From contig DBWO01000051.1 in NCBI GenBank assembly GCA_002309055.1, positions 35,001 through 99,000 of the forward strand: a stretch of DNA of 64,000 nucleotides, read 5' to 3'. How positions within the stretch are numbered: position 1 is the first letter of the stretch; every line of letters starts with the position of its first letter. Positions 52,503 to 61,177 of this stretch are shown here, piece by piece. This DNA comes from Ruminococcaceae bacterium UBA1236. Lineage in GTDB: Bacteria; Bacillota; Clostridia; Oscillospirales; Acutalibacteraceae. Under the pieces are notes generated by a model that saw nothing but the letters and a program-made list of their open reading frames with translations, did no database searches and was not told the DNA's origin. The translations under genes were made by a program, and so were the position numbers.

Positions 52503-54470
52503 TCAGCGTCTGCCCGCCTTTTTGATTTTATCAATTCTGTCACGCAGATAGGCCGCGTGCTCAAATTCAAGTATCTTTGCCGCCGCCTTCATCTCTGCGG
52601 TAAGCTTGGCGATAAGCACCTCTCTGTCATGCCTGCTCATCTTCGCGTATGACTTGCCGTCGTCATCCGTCCTGGAGGATATCTCGATAATTTCGCGGAC
52701 ATCCTTCACTATGGTTTTCGGAACAATTCCGTTTTCCTCATTGAATTTCTGCTGTTTCTCGCGGCGGCGCACAGTCTCTTTGATTGCGCTTTCCATTGAA
52801 GGCGTTACGCTGTCGGCATACATTATGACAGAGCCTTCGGCGTTTCTCGCCGCCCTGCCGACGGTCTGGATAAGCGATGTTTCGCTGCGCAGAAAGCCCT
52901 CTTTGTCCGCGTCGAGTATCGCAACGAGCGACACCTCGGGGATATCAAGGCCCTCTCTGAGAAGGTTAATGCCGACGAGCACGTCAAATTCACCCAGACG
53001 AAGGTCTCTTATAATTTCCATACGCTCAATGGTATCAATATCGTGGTGCATATATCTCACCTTTATGCCGAGGTCGTCAAGATAATCGGTGAGGTCCTCC
53101 GCCATCTTTTTGGTGAGCGTTGTTACAAGCACTCTCTGCTTCTTTTCCGTGCGCATATTTATTTCGGACACGAGATCGTCAATCTGCCCCTCGGTGGGTC
53201 TCACGGAAATCTCGGGGTCGAGAAGGCCCGTAGGTCTTATGACCTGCTCGGAAATACGCGCGCTCTTATCTCTCTCGAATTTGCCCGGAGTTGCGGAAAC
53301 AAAAATTTTCTGCCCCGTTCTCTCATAAAACTCGTCAAAGGTGAGCGGCCTGTTATCGAAGGCGGAAGGCAGGCGGAAACCGTATTTCACAAGGCTTTCC
53401 TTCCTCGCTCTGTCGCCGCCGTACATCGCGTGCACCTGCGGAATGGTAACGTGGGATTCATCTATAAACAGTATGTAATCATCCGGGAAATAGTTGAGAA
53501 GCGTGAAGGGCGCGGAGCCCGCCGGGCGGCCGCTCATAACGCGCGAATAGTTTTCGATGCCCTTGCAGAAACCCGTTTCGCGCAGCATCTCCATATCGTA
53601 TTCCGTGCGCTCCATTATGCGCTGTGCCTCGAGGAGTTTGCCGTTTTTTTCAAAATATTTTACGCGCTCTTCCATTTCAGCCCTGATTTCTTCAATGGAG
53701 CGCTCCATTTTATCGGGTGAGATAACATAGTGCGAGGCGGGGTAAATAGCCACGTGCGAAAGCGTACTTTTCACCTGCCCGGTGAGAGGATTTATCTCAC
53801 AAAGTCTGTCAATTTCATCGCCGAAAAATTCTATTCTTATCGCGCTCTCATTTGAGTAAACGGGAAAAACTTCCACAACGTCTCCCCTGACCCTGAACTT
53901 ATTGCGCGAAAATTCGATATCGTTGCGCTCATACTGAATCGCGATGAGCTTTGCGATGAGGTCATCCCGGTTTTTTTCCATACCCGTTCTGAGAGAAATG
54001 ACCATGCTTCTGTAATCTATGGGGTCGCCGAGAGTGTATATGCAGGAGACGGATGCCACAATAATAACGTCGCGCCTTTCCGAAAGCGCGGAGGTAGCGG
54101 AATGGCGCAGCTTATCTATCTCATCGTTGACAGCGGAATCCTTCTCAATGTAAGTATCCGTTGTGGGAATATACGCCTCGGGCTGATAATAATCGTAGTA
54201 AGAAACAAAATACTCAACCGCGTTGTTCGGAAAGAACTCCTTGAATTCGCTGCAAAGCTGCGCGGCAAGCGTTTTGTTGTGCGCGAGCACGAGAGTGGGT
54301 CTGTTGACATTGGCTATGACATTCGCCATCGTGAATGTTTTGCCCGAGCCGGTAACGCCGAGCAGGGTCTGCTCTCTGAAACCTTTTTTTATACCCTCTG
54401 TAAGCTCCGCTATGGCCTGCGGCTGGTCGCCCATCGGCTTGTAGGGAGCGACAAGCTCAAATTTATCCAC
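52503..54470 (-). CDS. uvrB: Excinuclease ABC subunit B
   Basis: Helicase-like repair subunit of 655 residues. Walker [16 protein letters not shown], the beta-hairpin region [30 protein letters not shown] (Walker B), [16 protein letters not shown] and QTVGRAARN (last motif), and a C-terminal UVR motif ([22 protein letters not shown]). The start is GTG 54470, eight bases after AGGAGG; the GTG at 54479 overlaps the ribosome site. First gene of the uvrB-uvrA-kinase-unknown transcript. Confidence 0.97.
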   Translation of the reverse strand: MDKFELVAPYKPMGDQPQAIAELTEGIKKGFREQTLLGVTGSGKTFTMANVIANVNRPTLVLAHNKTLAAQLCSEFKEFFPNNAVEYFVSYYDYYQPEAYIPTTDTYIEKDSAVNDEIDKLRHSATSALSERRDVIIVASVSCIYTLGDPIDYRSMVISLRTGMEKNRDDLIAKLIAIQYERNDIEFSRNKFRVRGDVVEVFPVYSNESAIRIEFFGDEIDRLCEINPLTGQVKSTLSHVAIYPASHYVISPDKMERSIEEIRAEMEERVKYFEKNGKLLEAQRIMERTEYDMEMLRETGFCKGIENYSRVMSGRPAGSAPFTLLNYFPDDYILFIDESHVTIPQVHAMYGGDRARKESLVKYGFRLPSAFDNRPLTFDEFYERTGQKIFVSATPGKFERDKSARISEQVIRPTGLLDPEISVRPTEGQIDDLVSEINMRTEKKQRVLVTTLTKKMAEDLTDYLDDLGIKVRYMHHDIDTIERMEIIRDLRLGEFDVLVGINLLREGLDIPEVSLVAILDADKEGFLRSETSLIQTVGRAARNAEGSVIMYADSVTPSMESAIKETVRRREKQQKFNEENGIVPKTIVKDVREIIEISSRTDDDGKSYAKMSRHDREVLIAKLTAEMKAAAKILEFEHAAYLRDRIDKIKKAGRR

Positions 54471-54510
54471 TTTCCGCACCTCCTTTGCGCTTAAATGACG
54501 ATTTCATAGT

Positions 54511-54519
54511 ATTATATCA
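54511..54519 (-). promoter_or_regulatory. Extended -10 promoter of uvrB
   Basis: TGATATAAT on the minus strand (54519-54511), i.e. a perfect extended -10; the -35 region is poor (TTTATA at 17-base spacing). Predicted leader of about 30-35 bases. An inverted repeat (54523-54542) abuts it upstream. Confidence 0.6.
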
Positions 54520-54522
54520 CAT

Positions 54523-54560
54523 CTGTTTTTAAATATAAACAGTTTTTTTCATTAAACTGT
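54523..54560. promoter_or_regulatory. Overlapping inverted repeats, candidate operator for uvrB
   Basis: CTGTTT (54523-54528) N8 AAACAG (54537-54542), overlapped by ACAGTTT (54539-54545) N8 AAACTGT (54554-54560). Both pairs have the same eight-base spacing and the first occupies the -35 region of uvrB. It does not match the usual Firmicute LexA box, so the regulator is unknown. Confidence 0.4.
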
Positions 54561-54583
54561 CCGGCAAAAACCGCGGAGCGCGG

Positions 54584-54613
54584 TTGACAAGCCGTGTCAC
54601 ACTATTATATAAT
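54584..54613 (+). promoter_or_regulatory. Consensus sigma-A promoter of the lipoprotein gene at 54643
   Basis: Perfect TTGACA at 54584-54589 and TATAAT at 54608-54613 with an 18-base spacer. Leader about 23 bases, including AAAAAGGAGAG. Confidence 0.85.
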
Positions 54614-54642
54614 TTTTACATCTTTAAAAAGGAGAGAAAAAT

Positions 54643-55257
54643 ATGAAAAAAGCATTCGCGATAATACTCTGCCTCGCATTTGTTTTCTCGTTTGCCGCCT
54701 GCGGCGAAAAAGTTCAACCGGAAGAAACAGCTCCTGCGTCATCCGAAGCTGAGAGCGAATCAGTCCCCGCCTCGCAGGAAAGCGAAACACTCCCCACTTA
54801 TTCCGTTGAGGATAACTACACACTCGGCACCCTCGTTACCGTGAACGGTGAGACACCGTTTGTGATTAACGGCCTGCGCCTTGACGGCAACCGTTCGGCA
54901 ACGGAAAATAACGGAAAACCCTACGCAACAGAAGGTATCCGCAGCGGATTTTTCCTTGATGAGCGTATAGGATTCTATATTGACACGCCTTACAGCAATC
55001 CCGATTCCGAGGATGCGAAAGTGCTTTGCCTGCCCCACCGCCCGTTTGATAATTACAAAAATATACCGTTTGATGAGCTCGCTGAAGAGGCCGCTTTCTG
55101 CGAAACATTCACCGGCCAGGAAGAACCGGATTTCCCCTGCTTTGATCCCTATGTTTTCAGCGAGGAATTCGGCGAAGGCGACTATGATGTGCTTTTTACC
55201 TATCAGGGCGAAATCGTTTATTATATCGTGATTAACCTCACGCCGGAAATCGCGTGA
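54643..55257 (+). CDS. Uncharacterised small lipoprotein
   Basis: Exported lipoprotein of 204 residues: signal peptide KKAFAIILCLAFVFSFAAC with the lipobox Cys at about 20, a Ser/Glu/Pro-rich linker to about 50, then a globular part with no family I recognise (YTLGTLVTVNGETPFVING, GIRSGFFLDERIGFYIDTP, FPCFDPYVFSEEFGEGDYDV). ATG 54643 follows AAGGAGAG. It has a consensus promoter and its own terminator, so it is expressed alone and probably well. Function unknown. Confidence 0.78.
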   Translation: MKKAFAIILCLAFVFSFAACGEKVQPEETAPASSEAESESVPASQESETLPTYSVEDNYTLGTLVTVNGETPFVINGLRLDGNRSATENNGKPYATEGIRSGFFLDERIGFYIDTPYSNPDSEDAKVLCLPHRPFDNYKNIPFDELAEEAAFCETFTGQEEPDFPCFDPYVFSEEFGEGDYDVLFTYQGEIVYYIVINLTPEIA

Positions 55258-55372
55258 CAAACGCGGTGATTCGGGAAATCTGCAACCGTGAATTGCGCTT
55301 TTTTCTGAACAGACTGCTCTCCGGAACGTTCCGTGACGAAAAACTCCGGAAGCAGTTATATCCGTAATTATA

Positions 55373-55419
55373 AAAGCCCCTGTTCATCCGTATTGATGAA
55401 CGGGGGCTTTGCTTTATTC
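55373..55419. terminator. Bidirectional terminator
   Basis: AAAGCCCCTGTTCATC (55373-55388) pairs with GATGAACGGGGGCTTT (55395-55410), one G-T pair, loop CGTATT. It serves the lipoprotein (+) and the DUF4342 gene (-), whose stop lies four bases away. Confidence 0.88.
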
Positions 55420-55815
55420 TTCTTTCTCTTCTTCGTCTGCGTCTTCAAATTCAACGGTTTTTTCGCCGCTTTTCGCTTTTTCAAACGCGCCTTTTGCCAT
55501 ATCAAAAGCGCTGTTTTTGATGTTTTCGAGCTTGGTGCCGAACTCGGTTTCGTTCAGGTTAATAACGGTGCCGTCTTTCTTTTCAATCTCGATTTCACAG
55601 TCGAGCCCGAATGAGATGAGAGCCGCCGTGAGCACCGCGAAGGGAGCCATTGCAAGGCCGGCAACCGCACCTATTATGCCGGTGTTGAGCGAAATGTTGA
55701 GCAGAGTTTCGCCTTTTCTTTTGAGGATAACTCTTGAGGCGCTTCCGTCCTTGACAAGCTCTTTTATCATTTCCACAATCTGCTCCGCCTGCTGTTTGTA
55801 ATTCTGTTCACTCAT
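55414..55815 (-). CDS. DUF4342 domain protein
   Basis: Protein of 133 residues. The N-terminal helix is UBA-like (QAEQIVEMIKELVKDGSASRV); then LKRKGETLLNISLNTGIIGAVAG and a hydrophobic segment (APFAVLTAALISFGLDCEIEIE) match DUF4342; the C-terminus is acidic and Lys-rich. Role unknown, likely membrane-associated. Its start overlaps the EamA stop by eight bases; last gene of a three-gene operon. Confidence 0.85.
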   Translation of the reverse strand: MSEQNYKQQAEQIVEMIKELVKDGSASRVILKRKGETLLNISLNTGIIGAVAGLAMAPFAVLTAALISFGLDCEIEIEKKDGTVINLNETEFGTKLENIKNSAFDMAKGAFEKAKSGEKTVEFEDADEEEKEE

Positions 55816-56725
55816 TGTTTATCTCACCTTTCGTTTTATTTTTCTTTGGTATGTTGAGCAAAACTATCGCCGCCAGTATGAGAGCAATACCCGCAATTTT
55901 GCCTGCGCCGCGGCTCTCGCCGTAAACTGTCATCCCGATTACCGCGCCCACGATGGGTTCAACCGCCACAAGGATTGCCGCCTTGCCGCCGTCCATATAT
56001 TTCAGGCCGCTTGTATAGAAAAAATAGGGCAACACGGTTGAAAATATGCCAATACCTATGCCGAAAAGTATCATCCGGGGCGAGGCGATGAGAATACTCA
56101 CCGTCTGAACCGGTTTGCCTACTGCCGCCGCGGCGGGCAGACCCATAAGAAAGGTCCAGACCGTAACTGTGAGAGTATCATATTTTTCGAGAGCCACTCT
56201 GCCGAAAATGGTATAAAGGGCATAGAAAAGGCCGGCGCCAAGACCCGTCAGGAGCACAACCGGGGTTACGGTGTATCCGCCGCCCGCGAGGCCCGCCACA
56301 AGCACACATCCCGCGAGAGTCAGCAAAACGGCAATAACCTTTACGCCTGTTATCTTTTCTTTGAAAAAAATCGCGGAAAGAAGCATAACAAAAACGGGAG
56401 AGGTGTAGAGGAGAACCACAGCTATACTCGCCTGCGATTTTATCATCGTGTAGAAATAGAATATATTGAAAAGCACAACGCTCACAACGCCGGTGCCGAT
56501 AAAAATCCATATATCCTTCGGCTTTATGCAGAGCTTCGCCTTGTCTTTTATAAGAATAAATATGGTGAAAAGCGGAGCCGCGACCGCCATTCGGACAAAT
56601 GAAATCTGCAGAGCGTCGATGCCGCCCGCCGAAAGATTTTTAATGAATATACTTATTATTCCCCACAGCACGCCCGCGAGGATGACGGAGAAAACCGCCT
56701 GTCTGCTTTTGCCGTTTGATTTCAT
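55808..56725 (-). CDS. EamA-family (drug/metabolite) transporter
   Basis: Membrane protein of 305 residues with about ten helices in two EamA repeats (LAGVLWGIISIFIK at the start; LGAGLFYALYTIFGRVALEKYD opening the second half; YMDGGKAAILVAVEPIVGAVIGMTVYGE at the end, a family hallmark). Exports metabolites such as amino acids or sugars; substrate not predictable. ATG 56725 with GAGGT six bases upstream is preferred to a TTG at 56740. Seven bases after the phosphoesterase gene. Confidence 0.9.
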   Translation of the reverse strand: MKSNGKSRQAVFSVILAGVLWGIISIFIKNLSAGGIDALQISFVRMAVAAPLFTIFILIKDKAKLCIKPKDIWIFIGTGVVSVVLFNIFYFYTMIKSQASIAVVLLYTSPVFVMLLSAIFFKEKITGVKVIAVLLTLAGCVLVAGLAGGGYTVTPVVLLTGLGAGLFYALYTIFGRVALEKYDTLTVTVWTFLMGLPAAAAVGKPVQTVSILIASPRMILFGIGIGIFSTVLPYFFYTSGLKYMDGGKAAILVAVEPIVGAVIGMTVYGESRGAGKIAGIALILAAIVLLNIPKKNKTKGEINNE

Positions 56726-56732
56726 GATAACC

Positions 56733-57668
56733 TCACACAAGGTCTATGGTAAGTGAGTATGCGTCAAGATTTTTACCGAGAGCAAAGTTGCGGAATGTGA
56801 TTTCAAGCGTTTCGTCATAAAACTCCATTATCATACCTATGCCGTGGTCCGCTCCGCCCTCGTCGGCGCGGTAGTTGCCGTCATTGCCGGCGGACGGGAG
56901 ATTGATATAGGTGACATTTCCGCTCTGCGTAACGCTTGAGGAGCTCATGCCGAAATGTGTGTGACCGCTGACAAAAATGACGTTTGCTCCGCAGGACTGC
57001 AGGGCATTGTCAACCGCTTCGCATCCTTCAATCTGATTGAAGCTGTAATATGACCTGTCGCCGTTTCTTCCGTAAAGAGGATTATGGTTTATCACAACAG
57101 CGGTTTTGCCCTGTGACGCGCAGTCCGCAAGCTCATTACGGAGCCACTGAACCTGATTGTCCGTTATAACTTCCACCGTATTTTCGGCGTTATGCTCGGA
57201 AGCAAGCAGAATGAACTTCGCCGGGCCGTAATCGCGCGAATAATAAACCTTGTCTATGTCCGCGCCGCAGTAGTAATTGTATTTCTCAATTGCTCTCGCC
57301 GAGAGCTTCTCATAAGTTCCTTCATCGGCGGTGTTGCCGAAATCGTGGTTGCCCATCGCCACAAGCACATCGCTGCCTTTATTGAATCTGCCGATAAAGC
57401 CGTAAAAATCAAACCACTCAAGCGACTGCCCGTTCATAGTGTTGTCGCCGGCAAAAGCAAGCACATCGGGCGAATTTCCGCCGGAGTAAACTCCGCTCAG
57501 CGTCGAGCCGATTTTTTCAAAGCGGGAAAAACTGTTTGTTTCCATATGCATATCGGAGAGCACAACCGCGCTCATCCTGATGCCGGCCGGGTCTCTGTAT
57601 GAATAAGGCGCGGCACCGCTGCCGAAAAACAGAAAAAATGATACTATAACCGCAAGGGTCCTGAGCAT
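56733..57668 (-). CDS. Exported calcineurin-like metallophosphoesterase
   Basis: Protein of 311 residues with a signal-peptide-like N-terminus (LRTLAVIVSFFLFFGSGAAP). Motifs: VLSDMHMET, FAGDNTMNG, AMGNHDFGN, VVINHNPLYG and FVSGHTHFGM give the full set of metal-binding Asp, His and Asn residues. Unlike the other phosphoesterase in the window it has no C-terminal amphipathic tail. ATG 57668 is eight bases after GGAGG. Operon with an EamA transporter and DUF4342; substrate unknown. Confidence 0.9.
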   Translation of the reverse strand: MLRTLAVIVSFFLFFGSGAAPYSYRDPAGIRMSAVVLSDMHMETNSFSRFEKIGSTLSGVYSGGNSPDVLAFAGDNTMNGQSLEWFDFYGFIGRFNKGSDVLVAMGNHDFGNTADEGTYEKLSARAIEKYNYYCGADIDKVYYSRDYGPAKFILLASEHNAENTVEVITDNQVQWLRNELADCASQGKTAVVINHNPLYGRNGDRSYYSFNQIEGCEAVDNALQSCGANVIFVSGHTHFGMSSSSVTQSGNVTYINLPSAGNDGNYRADEGGADHGIGMIMEFYDETLEITFRNFALGKNLDAYSLTIDLV

Positions 57669-57705
57669 TTCTTTCACCTCCGGAATGAATAATCATCTGT
57701 CTGCC

Positions 57706-57734
57706 ATTATACTCCGCAGTCCTGCGAATGTAAA
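57706..57734 (-). promoter_or_regulatory. Promoter of the phosphoesterase-EamA-DUF4342 operon
   Basis: Minus strand TTTACA (57734-57729), 17-base spacer, TATAAT (57711-57706). The spacer contains CGCAG-TC-CTGCG, a short inverted repeat. Between here and about 58047 I see only AT-rich sequence without a convincing gene. Confidence 0.7.
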
Positions 57735-58047
57735 GTGCTCAGATTGCTACCGGGTCTTTAAGTTTTTTTAATTCGGAACAAGCAAATACCGCCGCGCAAA
57801 TTTGCCCCGATTCACACAGCAGGATTTTCGGCTTTGATTACTACATATTGTTTGCACGTTTATTTGTATTATTTTCCTTAATGTAACTTCTATATGTTGT
57901 GTTATTGTGCTGATGTAAACATTCTTCATTTATTTTCCCTCCCATTTCACACGCGAAATTGCGGTTCAGCGCTGTTTTTATCCTCTTTTTTCTCGTTATA
58001 ATCACAAAAATGAGGCCTGTAATATGGCTCTTTTTACAACAAAAGTA

Positions 58048-58076
58048 TTGCATTTTGATTTTTTTACTACTATAAT
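58048..58076 (+). promoter_or_regulatory. Promoter of the diguanylate cyclase gene
   Basis: TTGCAT at 58048-58053, 17-base spacer, TATAAT at 58071-58076; leader about 58 bases. No c-di-GMP riboswitch pattern is visible in the leader. Confidence 0.65.
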
Positions 58077-58140
58077 AAAACCGAATTGTATTAATTTTTT
58101 CATGTTTTTTTATCAACATATTATTCAGCGGTGAAAAGAA

Positions 58141-59229
58141 ATGACCGATATTCTGAAACGAATAAAAGAATTTTTGTTACCGGAAACCGACAGTAATTTC
58201 AGAACCGAAACAGCAAAAATCAATTTCAGAAGTCTGACAATGATTTCGCTTATCGGCGGCATTATTGAAGCAATCGGCCTGGTTTTGCTCTTCGCTACGG
58301 ATTGGAACGGAGTCAATACCTCACGCAGCATCAAGTCGCTCACTTTCGGTTTTCTGTTCTGCGTGGTTTTTCAGATAAACCTGCGGCTTTTAAAGCGGAA
58401 TCATTCATCCGACTATAAGATTGTCAATTTTGAAACTCTTCTGCTTTTTGCGGCTATGGCAGTGTGGGGCTTGTTTGTTTCCTACAATCACTACATAAAT
58501 TCCACACAGATGCTCACGTTTTACGCAGTCATCGTTTGCATGATATGCACCCTTGTTATCCGCCCCATTTACAGCATAGCTATGGTTACGATGTCATTCG
58601 GCACCCTGCTTTTCCTTATATACAGGTTTGACGGTGCAAAAAACATCAACGTGTTCAATTTCAGCGCGCTTATGCTGCTGTGCATTTTCGGCTCAATATC
58701 AAAATACAAAAACACATCGGCATTCCTGAACAGCAGGGCAGAGGTCACGGCGCTCAACGAAAAGCTACGCCTTGCCGCAAGGACCGACATTACTGCCGAT
58801 ATCCAGAACCGTTACGCTCTTTCAAGCGATTATATCGGGCATACAGGTAAAGATACCGTGCTGTGTGTCTGCGATATTAACCGCTTCAAACACTTCAACG
58901 ATAAATACGGTCACGCCATCGGCGATGAAATCATCAAGGCAACAGCCGGAGTTCTCAAAAATGAGTTCGGGTCTGACACGGTTTACCGCTACGGCGGAGA
59001 CGAATTTGTTCTAGTGGACGATACGGAGCTCGGCCTGTTTGAGGACAGACTCGAAAGAGTGAAATCAGCTCTCGGCCGCCTGACAATTGACGGAGTGGAA
59101 GAAAAAATCACGTGCAGTTTCGGCGTTGCTCAAAGCAATGTTTCATCACGCGATGATTTTGATAAGCTTTTCCGTGAGGCGGACAGCAAAATGTATGCCG
59201 AAAAGAAAGCAGACAGTAATAATCAATAA
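58141..59229 (+). CDS. Membrane diguanylate cyclase (GGDEF)
   Basis: Protein of 362 residues with about six membrane helices (LIGGIIEAIGLVLLF to NFSALMLLCIFGSI) and a C-terminal GGDEF domain. VCDINRFKHFNDKYGHAIGDE is the metal/substrate motif and YRYGGDEFVL the intact active site, so c-di-GMP synthesis is expected. The segment before it (EFGSD) lacks the Arg of an RxxD inhibitory site. The opening motif (DITADIQNRYAL) is a degenerate form of DxLTGLxNR. ATG 58141 has GGTGAAAAG upstream. Monocistronic. Confidence 0.9.
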   Translation: MTDILKRIKEFLLPETDSNFRTETAKINFRSLTMISLIGGIIEAIGLVLLFATDWNGVNTSRSIKSLTFGFLFCVVFQINLRLLKRNHSSDYKIVNFETLLLFAAMAVWGLFVSYNHYINSTQMLTFYAVIVCMICTLVIRPIYSIAMVTMSFGTLLFLIYRFDGAKNINVFNFSALMLLCIFGSISKYKNTSAFLNSRAEVTALNEKLRLAARTDITADIQNRYALSSDYIGHTGKDTVLCVCDINRFKHFNDKYGHAIGDEIIKATAGVLKNEFGSDTVYRYGGDEFVLVDDTELGLFEDRLERVKSALGRLTIDGVEEKITCSFGVAQSNVSSRDDFDKLFREADSKMYAEKKADSNNQ

Positions 59230-59261
59230 AAGTGCCCGAGCAATTTTCAAATTGTAAAATT

Positions 59262-59312
59262 AACCGGCTGCAGTTATAACCCACAGGGTTATTCTGCAGC
59301 CGGTTTTTCTTT
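59262..59312. terminator. Bidirectional terminator between the cyclase and the pilus operon
   Basis: AACCGGCTGCAG (59262-59273) pairs with CTGCAGCCGGTT (59294-59305) with an inner ATAAC/GTTAT stem; TTTTTCTTTTTC follows on the plus strand and a weaker TTAATTTTAC on the minus. Confidence 0.85.
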
Positions 59313-59391
59313 TTCATATCAAGACGGTTAAACATTAAATCCGTGCCGACAGGAGTGCTGCCGCAAACGGCGGCCCTTTTGTATTATCAGG

Positions 59392-60009
59392 TTAACGGCT
59401 CTCTGTGATTTTTTCGCATCTAACGGTCACTCTCGCCCTGCCGCTCGCTGTGCAGGTAAAAAGCGTGAGACCATTTGTGTATGAAGTCATTTTGTAAATA
59501 TCCGTAGGTTTAAGGATTTCCGTTTCCTTTACCGAGTATTCAAACACGTTGCCGTCGGTATCCGTGAAAATCACGGTATCGCCCGATGACAGCTTCTGAA
59601 GGTCACGGAAATAGGAGCGGTAATTATGCGCCGCTATAACCATATTGTCAAGATAAGCCGAACCGCTGTAACGGCAGGGTGAATTTTTCAGCACCGGCAT
59701 TGTCAGCTCAGCCGCAACGGGAAGCTGAAGATTTATTGAAGGCAGGGTGACAATGCCGATATAATCAACTCCGTCAACCGTGACGCAAGGCATATCCATT
59801 TCGGGATTGAGTATGTAATCGGGAATTATAGCTTCGCCGGCATCGTTTGTTTCCCTGACGGTCCCTGTATTCTCCGAAACTGCAGCCGCCGCTCCGTCTG
59901 CCGCTTTTCCTGCAAGATAATCGGTCACGATATTATAAGCGAAAAGCCCAAGGGACAGCACAAGAAGTGCTGTCCCTGCTATTATCAGTTTTGTTCCTTT
60001 ATGCTTCAT
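59392..60009 (-). CDS. Second sortase of the pilus operon (class B/D-like)
   Basis: Membrane transpeptidase of 205 residues. N-terminal helix (LIIAGTALLVLSLGLFAYNIV), then a short sortase core with YIGIVTLPSINLQLPV, catalytic His in VIAAHNYRSYF, catalytic Cys in LTLFTCTASGRARVTVRC, and the Arg shortly after. It has no C-terminal membrane helix, unlike the class C enzyme in the same operon, and may attach finished pili to the wall. ATG 60009 follows GGAGAGGG and overlaps the preceding pilin gene by 11 bases. Exact class is uncertain. Confidence 0.85.
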   Translation of the reverse strand: MKHKGTKLIIAGTALLVLSLGLFAYNIVTDYLAGKAADGAAAAVSENTGTVRETNDAGEAIIPDYILNPEMDMPCVTVDGVDYIGIVTLPSINLQLPVAAELTMPVLKNSPCRYSGSAYLDNMVIAAHNYRSYFRDLQKLSSGDTVIFTDTDGNVFEYSVKETEILKPTDIYKMTSYTNGLTLFTCTASGRARVTVRCEKITESR

Positions 60010-61171
60010 TTTCCCTCTCCTTGCGCTTCCGATCGATTCCGCAGACCAGGAGTATCAGGCCTGCCGCAACCATAACAGGCAGAGGCCACCAAAGCTGGCC
60101 TGTCTGCGGGAGCTGTCCGGAATCTGTTGGCTCGGTCTTTTCTGTTTCCTGAGCGTCATCGGGAGACTGCGGTGTCGTTTCAGGCACAGGATCGACCGGC
60201 TGAATCGGGAGCGAGGGTATATCAGGAATTTCCGGAATTTCGGGGAATTCGGGTGTTATTCCCGGGATGAAAATAATCGGAATAAAAGGTATGATGGGAA
60301 CAATCGGAATAATCGGTACTATCGGGATAATGGGCACTATCGGGATAATAGGAGTGGATTTATCTCTCTTTGTGTTTGTTATAACAAAGGTTTCGCCCTC
60401 CTGTGTCACCGATACGGTGTAGGCATAGGGAGCGGGAATCTCGGCAACCGTCCAGTCGCTTGTTTCATCGAGATTGCTCCAGGTGTAACGCCAGTGGTTA
60501 AGTTCGCTCAGGCGCACCTCATCATATATCTCGCCGTCTTTGAGAAGAAGCACCTTAACATAAAACGGCCTTGTTATATGAAGTATGTCCTCATTTTCCC
60601 AATCCTTCAGGACCTTGCGTTCAATGCTTGCACCGGTTTTTTCCCTGACATCGGATTTCGGAATTATCTGAACATCGTTTGTCCATTCGCCCTCAACGTT
60701 TTTTGCCGGCAGGCGAATAAGAATTGCCTTTGAGGAGTATATTCTGCCGTCATACTCGCAGGGATCGGAAAATACAAGATAGATGCCCGAATCAAGGCCA
60801 TTAAACTTGCATCTGCCGGCGCTGTCGGTCTGCGCCGAAGCATCGGGTGCGATATCCTCCGCCAGCACAAAGCCTTTGAGCGCGAGAGCTGCGCCTAAAT
60901 TCCCGCTGACATTGTCAACCTCAGTGATAAGAACGGGATAGTATCCGTACGGCTCAACCGCGTAAATATCACCGTCCTCGTCAACCGCTCCGACTCTGTA
61001 AATATGAAAATCGGCCCCGGGAATCAGGGTGTCTTTATCCGCCTGAAAAATAATCTCTAAACTGTTTTCCTCATAGGGATTGAAATCCGCGGCAAATGCC
61101 GGCGCGGCAGCCGTGAATATCAGTATAAGGCAGCACAACGTCACTGTCAGTGTACGGATTGCTTTTTTCAT
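59999..61171 (-). CDS. LPQTG-anchored pilin subunit with Ile/Pro repeat
   Basis: Surface protein of 390 residues. Signal peptide to about 28 (APAFAA). The first domain ends at WTNDVQIIPK (163-172), a match to the pilin motif whose Lys is used in sortase cross-linking. A Cna-B-like domain follows (ASIERKVLKDWENED to FVITNTKR, 182-269). Then comes an Ile/Pro/Val repeat (274-305), a Pro/Glu-rich spacer, the sorting signal LPQTG at 354-358, a membrane helix and a basic tail. Probably the minor or basal subunit. ATG 61171 lies seven bases after the sortase C stop. Confidence 0.87.
   Translation of the reverse strand: MKKAIRTLTVTLCCLILIFTAAAPAFAADFNPYEENSLEIIFQADKDTLIPGADFHIYRVGAVDEDGDIYAVEPYGYYPVLITEVDNVSGNLGAALALKGFVLAEDIAPDASAQTDSAGRCKFNGLDSGIYLVFSDPCEYDGRIYSSKAILIRLPAKNVEGEWTNDVQIIPKSDVREKTGASIERKVLKDWENEDILHITRPFYVKVLLLKDGEIYDEVRLSELNHWRYTWSNLDETSDWTVAEIPAPYAYTVSVTQEGETFVITNTKRDKSTPIIPIVPIIPIVPIIPIVPIIPFIPIIFIPGITPEFPEIPEIPDIPSLPIQPVDPVPETTPQSPDDAQETEKTEPTDSGQLPQTGQLWWPLPVMVAAGLILLVCGIDRKRKERENEA
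60257..60352 (-). repeat. Tandem repeat encoding (Ile-Ile-Pro-Ile-Val-Pro)n
   Basis: 18-base units (ATCGGGATAATGGGCACT-like on the plus strand) repeated about four times with decay, encoding residues 274-305 of the pilin. Proline at every third residue alternates with branched hydrophobics, so the segment should form a hydrophobic polyproline-type rod. Confidence 0.88.
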
Positions 61172-61177
61172 TCGGAT

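Noticed and set aside
55322..55333. Perfect palindrome CGGAACGTTCCG considered as a LexA site
   Set aside because: Firmicute LexA sites need four bases between GAAC and GTTC; here they abut. It lies downstream of a gene, not at a promoter.
57841..58119. Minus-strand open frame of 92 codons in the long AT-rich gap
   Set aside because: No Shine-Dalgarno before its ATG, composition of random AT-rich DNA, no recognisable family, and it overlaps the promoter and leader of the diguanylate cyclase gene.
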